From: CAZPHI01 sp964586425
Lineage (GTDB): Bacteria > Bacillota > Clostridia > Lachnospirales > Lachnospiraceae
Reading direction: 5' to 3'
NCBI GenBank assembly: GCA_964586425.1
Contig: CAZPHI010000081.1
Span: 1 to 6,756, forward strand
Length of the DNA: 6,756 bases
Shown: piece after piece, positions 1-4,540 of the stretch
Layout of the letters: each line of letters starts with the position of its first letter
How positions within the stretch are numbered: position 1 is the stretch's first letter
Made by a program: the position numbers and the translations under genes
Notes under the pieces: generated by a model
Told to the model about the DNA's origin: nothing
Database searches by the model: none
The model's input: the letters and a program-made list of their open reading frames with translations, nothing else

Positions 1-1321
1 TGATAGCGAAAAGAAGACACTTAGCAAGGTTTGCTCTAGCTCCGAAGAACTGCATCTCTTTACCTGTCTGAGTAGCTGATACACAACAACAAATTGAGTA
101 ATCATCACCCCAAACAGCTTTCATAACATCATCATTCTCATACTGAATTGAACTTGTATCAACAGAAATCTTAGCAGCATATTTCTTGAAGCTTTCTGGA
201 AGTCTTGAAGAATAAAGTACTGTAAGGTTTGGTTCTGGTGAAGGTCCCATGTTCTCAAGTGTATGAAGGAATCTGTAGTCAGTCTTTGTAACCATTGAAC
301 GTCCGTCAATTCCTGTACCACCAACTTCAAGAGTAGCCCATGTTGGATCTCCTGAGAATAATTCGTTGTATGACTGAATTCTTGCGAATTTAACCATTCT
401 AAATTTCATAACCATATGGTCAATTAATTCCTGAGCCTGCTCTTCTGTAAGTTTTCCACTTTCAATATCTCTCTGAATATAGATATCAAGGAATGTAGAG
501 ATACGTCCAACTGACATAGCTGCACCATTCTGTGTCTTGATAGCTGCAAGATATCCAAAGTATAACCACTGACAAGCTTCTTTAGCATCTTTAGCTGGCT
601 GAGAGATGTCGTAGCCATAGCTTTCAGCCATCTTCTTCATTCCTGCTAATGCTTTATACTGATCTGAGATTTCTTCTCTCTGACGAATTACTTCATCAGT
701 CATTGTTCCATCTCCACAGTTAGCATGATCCTTAGCTTTTTCAGCCATAAGGTAATCAATACCATAAAGAGCAACTCTTCTGTAATCGCCTACGATACGT
801 CCACGACCATAAGTATCAGGAAGACCTGTAATAATATGGCTGTGACGAGCAGCTCTCATCTCTGGTGTATATGCATCGAAAACACCCTGATTGTGTGTTT
901 TGTGATATTCTGTAAAGATTTTGTGGAATTCAGGATTAGTTGTGTAACCATAGTTAGCAGCTGCATCCTCTGCCATCTTAATACCACCAAAAGGCATGAA
1001 TGCTCTCTTTAATGGCTTATCTGTCTGAATACCAACAATCTGCTCAAGATCTTTTAATGATTCATCTATATAACCAGGGCCATAAGCTGTAAGACCTGCT
1101 ACAACTTCTGTTTCGCAATCAAGTACGCCACCCTTAGCTCTTTCTTCTTTTTGTAACTCCTGAAGTTTACCCCAAAGTTTGTTTGTTGACTCTGTAGGAC
1201 CTGCAAGGAATTTTTCATCACCATCATATGGTTTGTAGTTGTTCTGGATAAAGTCTCTAACATTAACTTCTTCTTTCCAAAGTCTTCCTTCGAAACCGTT
1301 CCACTGTTCGTTTTGTAACAT
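1..1321 (-). CDS. pflB: Pyruvate formate-lyase (formate acetyltransferase), N-terminal 440 residues, cut by window edge
   Basis: This cytoplasmic glycyl-radical enzyme converts pyruvate and CoA to acetyl-CoA and formate in anaerobic fermentation. The frame is open for 440 codons and leaves the window at its left edge. The family is about 700-760 residues long, so the C-terminal glycyl-radical domain with its RVSGY-type loop is not visible. Supporting motifs are the N-terminal W-x-G-F stretch, the GRGRIVGDYRR segment, GPSPEPNLTVLYS, and the active-site block CCCVSATQTGKEMQFFGARA. Cys412-Cys413 should correspond to the catalytic Cys418-Cys419 pair of the E. coli enzyme, and a third cysteine at 411 precedes them. 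The ATG at 1321 has a perfect AAGGAGG at 1330-1336, 8 bases upstream. The gene is divergent from the ferredoxin gene. An activating enzyme gene (pflA) would be expected beyond the left edge. Its consistent codon choice suggests high expression. Identity is very sure. Confidence 0.97.
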   Translation of the reverse strand, partial: MLQNEQWNGFEGRLWKEEVNVRDFIQNNYKPYDGDEKFLAGPTESTNKLWGKLQELQKEERAKGGVLDCETEVVAGLTAYGPGYIDESLKDLEQIVGIQTDKPLKRAFMPFGGIKMAEDAAANYGYTTNPEFHKIFTEYHKTHNQGVFDAYTPEMRAARHSHIITGLPDTYGRGRIVGDYRRVALYGIDYLMAEKAKDHANCGDGTMTDEVIRQREEISDQYKALAGMKKMAESYGYDISQPAKDAKEACQWLYFGYLAAIKTQNGAAMSVGRISTFLDIYIQRDIESGKLTEEQAQELIDHMVMKFRMVKFARIQSYNELFSGDPTWATLEVGGTGIDGRSMVTKTDYRFLHTLENMGPSPEPNLTVLYSSRLPESFKKYAAKISVDTSSIQYENDDVMKAVWGDDYSICCCVSATQTGKEMQFFGARANLAKCLLFAI

Positions 1322-1404
1322 TTAAGTTTCCTCCTTGTATTTATAATTTGTACATTGTATACATATAGTATCTTAAAAAATAGGATTTGTACTTTGATAA
1401 ATAT

Positions 1405-1434
1405 GTAACAATCCTGACATTTGTTATTGTAACA
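1405..1434. repeat. Cluster of TGTTAC-like half-sites, including an inverted repeat, upstream of pflB
   Basis: The segment contains GTAACAA (1405-1411), TTGTTA (1421-1426) and GTAACA (1429-1434). TGTTA (1422-1426) and TAACA (1430-1434) form a perfect 5-base inverted repeat with a 3-base centre. A further copy, TTGTTAC, lies at 1526-1532. The half-site resembles the TTGTTA/TAACAA halves of clostridial redox-repressor (Rex) operators, but those halves are normally separated by 6 bases and the spacings here differ. Binding by any regulator is inference. Confidence 0.35.
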
Positions 1435-1454
1435 CTACTCTCTCAGAAATGCAA
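1426..1454 (-). promoter_or_regulatory. Candidate pflB promoter
   Basis: On the minus strand, TTGCAT (1454-1449) and TACAAT (1431-1426) are separated by exactly 17 bases. The -10 box matches 5 of 6 consensus positions, but the -35 box matches only 3 of 6. Transcription would start near 1419 and leave a leader of about 100 bases before the pflB ATG. The -10 box overlaps the palindrome TGTTA-TTG-TAACA at 1422-1434, a position where a repressor could block polymerase. The leader is rich in other TATA-like stretches, so this is the best candidate and not a firm call. Confidence 0.4.
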
Positions 1455-1576
1455 TATACTTTTATCGTGTACTTAACTTTATACAATTCTCATGTTTATT
1501 ATTGTATTTATACCATTTTTTTACATTGTTACTACATATATAATAATGACATCTTTGTGCAAATAGTATAACCATT

Positions 1577-1600
1577 TTATTTTTTATTATTAAAAAATAA
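1577..1600. repeat. A/T-only perfect inverted repeat upstream of the ferredoxin promoter
   Basis: TTATTTTTTA (1577-1586) and TAAAAAATAA (1591-1600) are perfect 10-base inverted arms around a 4-base centre TTAT. They end 8 bases before the -35 box of the ferredoxin promoter. With no G or C it is unlikely to be a terminator. The position and composition fit an UP-element-like stretch contacted by the RNA polymerase alpha subunit, or curved promoter DNA. The repeat is seen directly and its role is inferred. Confidence 0.4.
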
Positions 1601-1608
1601 TTGTTTTA

Positions 1609-1637
1609 TTGAATTTTACACCGTTTTGTCGTATAAT
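1609..1637 (+). promoter_or_regulatory. Ferredoxin gene promoter (sigma-A type)
   Basis: TTGAAT (1609-1614) and a perfect TATAAT (1632-1637) are spaced by 17 bases. The predicted start near 1644 gives a leader of about 34 bases that contains the AAGGAGG ribosome binding site. An A/T-only inverted repeat lies just upstream. Good boxes, ideal spacing and a consensus ribosome binding site together point to strong expression, as expected for a housekeeping ferredoxin. Confidence 0.75.
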
Positions 1638-1677
1638 AGCTTTACCAATATGGAATTTAAAAGGAGGATTATTTATT

Positions 1678-1848
1678 ATGGCATATGTAATTAATGATGA
1701 TTGTATCAACTGTGGCGCTTGTGCAGCTGGATGTCCAGTAGAAGCTATTAGCGAAGGTGATACAAAGATGGTAATTAATGCTGATGTATGTGTAGATTGT
1801 GGAAACTGTGCAAGTGTTTGTCCAGTTGGAGCTCCTCAGGCTAACTAA
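1678..1848 (+). CDS. Clostridial-type 2[4Fe-4S] ferredoxin
   Basis: This 56-residue soluble electron carrier holds two [4Fe-4S] clusters. In this type of anaerobe it links pyruvate:ferredoxin oxidoreductase, hydrogenase, Rnf or electron-bifurcating enzymes. Both cluster motifs are complete: C9-x2-C12-x2-C15-x3-C19-P and C38-x2-C41-x2-C44-x3-C48-P. The protein ends in the typical PVGAPxxx tail. Length and pseudo-twofold symmetry match the classical clostridial ferredoxins. The frame is open further upstream, but the ATG at 1678 is chosen because AAGGAGG (1661-1667) sits 10 bases before it, the promoter lies at 1609-1637, and the protein aligns from MAYVI. It is a single-gene transcript with its own promoter and terminator, divergent from pflB. 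The family is certain; the particular redox partner cannot be read from sequence. Confidence 0.97.
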   Translation: MAYVINDDCINCGACAAGCPVEAISEGDTKMVINADVCVDCGNCASVCPVGAPQAN

Positions 1849-1868
1849 TCAGTGACAGAATTTATCTT

Positions 1869-1901
1869 AATGGCAGGTAGTTTTATTACCTGCCATTTTT
1901 T
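1869..1901 (+). terminator. Intrinsic terminator of the ferredoxin gene
   Basis: The arms TGGCAGGTA (1871-1879) and TACCTGCCA (1887-1895) form a perfect 9-bp stem, extended to 11 bp by A1869-A1870 pairing with T1896-T1897. The loop is 7 bases, and a run of six T follows (1896-1901). It begins 20 bases after the ferredoxin stop. The convergent regulator gene ends at 1900. In that direction the hairpin also forms but has only a two-T tail, so it is probably a weaker terminator for the leftward transcript. Confidence 0.9.
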
Positions 1902-2481
1902 ATCCCCTGAAAAATCTGTGTCTTCGCTTCTTCTTATTTTTCCCATTTCTTGTTGCAGCAGCCTCCTGACGTTCTCTTTGATAACTTCTAATTGTATCAT
2001 CCAACTGTCGAAACCTCTCATCCTCTTGTTCATCATTCATTCTAAGCAGGTAATCCATCTGCTTTATAACCTTTACCGATACTGTATCACTGACTTTTTC
2101 GCTTACCTTTTCACTAATTTTATCACTAATACTATATGCTAATTCCTCATCCCTCACATTAACAACGTCCAAAAGAATCTCTTTCATTATTTCCTTAAAT
2201 TGGTCTATTTTACTAAAATCAACATCATTTCTAACAACAGTTTGCCCCTCGTGGCTGCCTTCTTCATCCAATATATCTTCATGATTTATAACTTTCTTAA
2301 CGGCTCTCAATTGATATCCAGCATCCTTTAATTGATGAATTTTTCTAAACATCTCAACATGTTCATCAGTATAAAACCTGTGCCCCAATTCATTTCTAGG
2401 AATTTCAAGATTAAGTTCCTTCTCCCAATATCTTAATACATGCGCCTCTACTCCCAGTTCTTTTGCGATATCTGATATCAG
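1900..2481 (-). CDS. MerR-like helix-turn-helix regulator with repeat and basic tail; N-terminus separated from its start codon by a TGA
   Basis: The DNA-binding part reads LISDIAKELGVEAHVLRYWE and then N-E-L-G-H-R-F-Y, a classic MerR-type helix-turn-helix (about residues 1-20 of the open stretch) and wing (about 30-37). Helical linker sequence follows, then five tandem tetrapeptides S-[DEV]-[KT]-[IV] (about 119-138), a charged probable coiled coil (about 139-175), and a Lys/Arg-rich tail (about 181-193). It is probably a cytoplasmic DNA-binding protein; its target is unknown. Coordinates give the open stretch after an in-frame TGA at 2482-2484. The best start (ATG 2517, behind GGGGAG) lies in the same frame but before that TGA. 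The codon just after it is CTG, and the first ordinary alternative start, TTG at 2388, would delete the recognition helix. It is either a nonsense-interrupted gene, a CTG start coupled to the short upstream frame, or TGA readthrough. The promoter at 2583-2611 is its own. Confidence 0.75.
   Translation of the reverse strand: MISDIAKELGVEAHVLRYWEKELNLEIPRNELGHRFYTDEHVEMFRKIHQLKDAGYQLRAVKKVINHEDILDEEGSHEGQTVVRNDVDFSKIDQFKEIMKEILLDVVNVRDEELAYSISDKISEKVSEKVSDTVSVKVIKQMDYLLRMNDEQEDERFRQLDDTIRSYQRERQEAAATRNGKNKKKRRHRFFRG
2068..2127 (-). repeat. Five tandem 12-base units encoding an S-x-x-[IV] tetrapeptide repeat
   Basis: Within the regulator gene, five consecutive four-codon units encode SDKI, SEKV, SEKV, SDTV and SVKV. 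Hydrophobic residues recur every fourth position. The DNA units have diverged through synonymous codon changes (for example AGT, AGC and TCG for Ser), so the protein repeat appears to be maintained and is not a recent slippage product. Confidence 0.7.
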
Positions 2482-2517
2482 TCAACGCCTCTGCATATAT
2501 CCAAATTTTTCATCCAT
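2482..2517 (-). other. 11-codon leader frame: original start of the regulator, or a short upstream ORF
   Basis: ATG at 2517 follows GGGGAG (2526-2531) at an 8-base spacing, an excellent start. The frame encodes MDEKFGYMQRR and stops at TGA (2482-2484), directly before the CTG-ATA-TCA codons that open the regulator's DNA-binding domain in the same frame. The simplest reading is that this is the true N-terminus of the regulator, cut off by a nonsense change. A coupled leader peptide is the alternative. The TGA is followed by C, a context known to be relatively leaky. Confidence 0.55.
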
Positions 2518-2582
2518 ATTATATTCTCCCCTTTTTTTGATACTTTATTCACAACCTTCAAAAGTTGCAAACCAACAGATAT

Positions 2583-2611
2583 AGTATATCCTTATAAATG
2601 TTGTTATTCAA
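2583..2611 (-). promoter_or_regulatory. Promoter of the MerR-like regulator gene
   Basis: On the minus strand, TTGAAT (2611-2606) and TATACT (2588-2583) are 17 bases apart. Transcription would start near 2576, giving a leader of about 60 bases before the ATG at 2517. The promoter lies just beyond the dnaB terminator, so the regulator is probably its own transcription unit. Its -35 box and most of its spacer fall inside one arm of a long inverted repeat (2595-2614). Confidence 0.65.
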
Positions 2612-2681
2612 CGAGTTTTCGTCATCAAAAAACGACACCATGTACACATTTATACACAGTGTCGTCAATTAACAACATTTA
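2595..2681. repeat. Long imperfect inverted repeat enclosing the dnaB terminator
   Basis: The outer arms TAAATGTTGTTA (2595-2606) and TAACAACATTTA (2670-2681) are a perfect 12-base inverted repeat. After one mismatch, pairing continues inward for seven more positions (2608-2614 with 2662-2668), two of them G-U in minus-strand RNA. The pairing therefore covers 19 of 20 positions. The innermost pairs compete with the stem of the terminator hairpin at 2632-2665. No flanking target-site duplication is evident. Confidence 0.6.
2627..2665 (-). terminator. Intrinsic terminator of the gdpP-rplI-dnaB operon
   Basis: On the minus strand, ACGACAC (2665-2659) pairs with GTGTCGT (2638-2632), and an inner six-pair helix (2658-2653 with 2646-2641, two G-U pairs) extends the hairpin. 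A run of six T follows (2632-2627). It starts 28 bases after the dnaB stop codon. The placement and T run make it the natural end of the leftward operon. Confidence 0.8.
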
Positions 2682-2692
2682 CCAATAATATT

Positions 2693-4033
2693 CTAATTAT
2701 TATGTTCTTTCTCCAAATTAGCGAATTTTGTCTGACTTGCAATCCATGCCAGATTAATTGTACCAATTGGACCATTTCTTTGCTTAGCAACGATTACTTC
2801 TGCAATTCCTGGCGTAGCTTCTTTATTATAATATTCCTCTCTATATAAGAACATTACAACATCGGCATCCTGCTCAATAGCTCCTGATTCTCGTAAATCA
2901 GAAAGCATAGGTCTATGATCAGGTCGCTGTTCAACTGCTCGGCTTAACTGTGATAAGGCAATTACAGGAGCTTTTATTTCCCTTGCTAATGCTTTCAATG
3001 AGCGTGAAATATCAGAGATTTCCTGCTGTCTATTGTCACTATTTCTTCCACTTCCTGACATAAGCTGCAGGTAATCGATAATTACAAGGCCAAGATTTCT
3101 TTCCATTTTGAGTTTTCGACATTTTTGACTAAGTTCCCTAATTGATATACTTGGAGTATCATCTATTATTAAATTAGAAGTTGCTATATCTTCTGCGCCT
3201 TCCATAAGCTTGCTCCAATCAGAGCCTTCGACCTGACCTTTTCTAAGCTTATTTGCATCAAGGCCTGAGCCAAGTGATAACATACGGTTTACCAGCTGAA
3301 CATTAGACATCTCCAGAGAGAATATTGCAGTTGTTATTTTTTCTTTTACCGCTACATTCGCTGCAAGATTAAGTACAAATGCTGTTTTACCCATAGAAGG
3401 TCTCGCTGCAATAAGAACAAGGTCTGATGGCTGTAATCCTGATAGCTGAAAATCCAAATCCCTAAAACCAGTAGGAATTCCTGTTACAGAGCCTCTGTTT
3501 TTTGCTGCAGCTGATATTTTCTCAAGTGCTTCAAGTACAACCGCATCAATTGGTGTATAATCCACGCTTCCCTTATTTCTAACTAGCTTGAATATTCTTT
3601 TCTCTGTCTCTTCAAGAATATTCTCTGTCTTATCCTTTCCAGAATAACACATATTAGCTATTTCATCGTTTGTCTTAATTATATTACGTAGAATTGATTT
3701 TTCCTTAACAATATTAGCATGTTGCTTTACATTAGTTGATGTTGCAACAACATCATACAATTGTCGCATAAAATCTATTCCATATATCTCAGGTGGTACA
3801 TCTTTTTCTTTTAATTTATCCTGTAAAGTAACCAGATCCACCATCTTGCCTTCATTATTCAATTCAATTATAGTCTGGAATAAAATCCCGTATTGTTTAT
3901 GATAAAAATCATCCTCCAGAAGTATCTCACCTGCAATATTAATGGCTTCCTTATCCATTACCATTGCACCTATAACTGACTGTTCAGCTTCTATACTGTT
4001 GGGCATTGTCCTTTTAATAAGCGCCTCATCCAT
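2693..4033 (-). CDS. dnaB: Replicative DNA helicase DnaB
   Basis: This is the hexameric 5'-3' helicase that unwinds the chromosome at the replication fork and recruits primase (called DnaC in Bacillus). The 446 residues match the usual length. The N-terminal domain (about 8-110) opens with the characteristic P-x-x-x-E-A-E-x-S-V-I-G-A. The RecA-like domain follows the linker. It carries Walker A A-R-P-S-M-G-K216-T217, catalytic Glu241 in SLEMS, Walker B LVIID320Y, the ALSQLSRAVEQR motif (359-370) and the C-terminal KQRNGPxG (417-424), which includes the likely arginine finger. There is no intein at these common insertion sites. The ATG at 4033 follows AGGAGG at a 9-base spacing. It is the last gene of its operon, 25 bases after rplI. 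Assignment is very sure. Confidence 0.98.
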   Translation of the reverse strand: MDEALIKRTMPNSIEAEQSVIGAMVMDKEAINIAGEILLEDDFYHKQYGILFQTIIELNNEGKMVDLVTLQDKLKEKDVPPEIYGIDFMRQLYDVVATSTNVKQHANIVKEKSILRNIIKTNDEIANMCYSGKDKTENILEETEKRIFKLVRNKGSVDYTPIDAVVLEALEKISAAAKNRGSVTGIPTGFRDLDFQLSGLQPSDLVLIAARPSMGKTAFVLNLAANVAVKEKITTAIFSLEMSNVQLVNRMLSLGSGLDANKLRKGQVEGSDWSKLMEGAEDIATSNLIIDDTPSISIRELSQKCRKLKMERNLGLVIIDYLQLMSGSGRNSDNRQQEISDISRSLKALAREIKAPVIALSQLSRAVEQRPDHRPMLSDLRESGAIEQDADVVMFLYREEYYNKEATPGIAEVIVAKQRNGPIGTINLAWIASQTKFANLEKEHNN

Positions 4034-4058
4034 TCGTATAAGCCTCCTGGTCTATTTA

Positions 4059-4508
4059 TTAGTTTTCAGCTGTTACCACAACTGCAAGTTTTGCTGTTAC
4101 ATCCTTATGCAATTTGACTGGAATCTCATAAGTCCCTAATGTCTTAATTGCCTCTGGAAGATGCATTTTTTTCTTATCAATATCAAGATTCATCTGTGTC
4201 TTTACTGCTGCAGCAATTTCCTTTGTTGATACAGCGCCAAATGTTCTGCCACCTTCGCCAGTTTTGATAGTGAGCATAACCTTTCCTGCTTCTACCTCTT
4301 TTGCTAAAGCTTTAGCTGCATCAAGTTCTTCCTGTGCCAACTTTGCGGCTTTTGCTTTCTGTAACTTCAAATCATTAAGATTCTTAGCATTAGCTTCTAA
4401 TCCAAGCTTCTTAGGAATAATGAAATTACGTGCATATCCTTCATTTATCTTAACTATCTGTCCCTTTTTTCCTAATGATTTAACATCTTCTAATAATATT
4501 ATTTCCAT
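4059..4508 (-). CDS. rplI: Large-subunit ribosomal protein L9 (bL9)
   Basis: L9 binds 23S rRNA near the L1 stalk and reaches over the ribosome surface, where it helps maintain the reading frame. The 149-residue product has the complete family layout. The N-terminal rRNA-binding domain (1-40) contains the L9 signature G24-Y-A-R-N-F with I-P-K after it. A long connecting helix (about 41-75) is rich in Ala, Lys and Glu. The C-terminal domain (about 78-149) opens with GEGGRTFGAVS. An in-frame ATG lies 12 bases upstream at 4520, but the GGAG ribosome binding site lies between the two ATGs and is correctly spaced (6 bases) for 4508. L9 proteins also normally begin M-[EK]-[IV]-I-L-L. It lies 32 bases after gdpP and 25 before dnaB, in one operon. 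Confidence 0.97.
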   Translation of the reverse strand: MEIILLEDVKSLGKKGQIVKINEGYARNFIIPKKLGLEANAKNLNDLKLQKAKAAKLAQEELDAAKALAKEVEAGKVMLTIKTGEGGRTFGAVSTKEIAAAVKTQMNLDIDKKKMHLPEAIKTLGTYEIPVKLHKDVTAKLAVVVTAEN

Positions 4509-4540
4509 TATATTCTCCATTCTAACAAATCTTTTTATAC

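Larger units (their letters stand above)
1322..1677. other. AT-rich divergent spacer between pflB and the ferredoxin gene
   Basis: This 356-base stretch has no convincing gene. It contains the pflB ribosome binding site (1330-1336), a weak candidate pflB promoter, the TGTTAC-like half-sites, an A/T-only inverted repeat, the ferredoxin promoter and the ferredoxin ribosome binding site. Roughly 1455-1575 holds nothing I can assign beyond one TTGTTAC copy and several TATA-like stretches too poorly spaced to call promoters. It is long for a simple divergent spacer in such a genome, which leaves room for regulation. Confidence 0.7.

Noticed and set aside
725..1012. Plus-strand open frame opposite pflB
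   Set aside because: It is antisense to an intact, highly conserved enzyme gene, has no ribosome binding site or recognisable protein character, and is a shadow of codon bias. The same holds for the other frames opposite gdpP, rplI and dnaB.
1405..1434. Standard Rex operator
   Set aside because: The half-sites are present but none are paired as TTGTTA-N6-TAACAA; the spacings are 3 or 9 bases.
1609..1677. Longer ferredoxin start at 1609
   Set aside because: That extension would overlap the promoter and ribosome binding site and adds residues absent from this highly conserved short family.
1852..2142. Plus-strand open frame directly after the ferredoxin
   Set aside because: It starts at the ferredoxin stop, runs through the terminator hairpin and lies opposite the regulator gene; it has no ribosome binding site.
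2467..2479. 7-base tandem duplication (GATATC-T-GATATC) as the cause of the broken regulator start
   Set aside because: Removing seven bases would shift the helix-turn-helix out of frame with the well-placed ATG at 2517, whereas the present frame joins both parts with only the TGA between. A nonsense change is simpler.
2482..2484. Selenocysteine codon at the in-frame TGA of the regulator
   Set aside because: The residue would fall in a non-catalytic N-terminal extension of a DNA-binding protein, and the bases after it form only the small palindrome CTGATATCAG, not a bacterial SECIS-like stem-loop.
2693..4033. Intein in dnaB
   Set aside because: DnaB is a common intein host, but the Walker A and Walker B regions are continuous and the length is normal.
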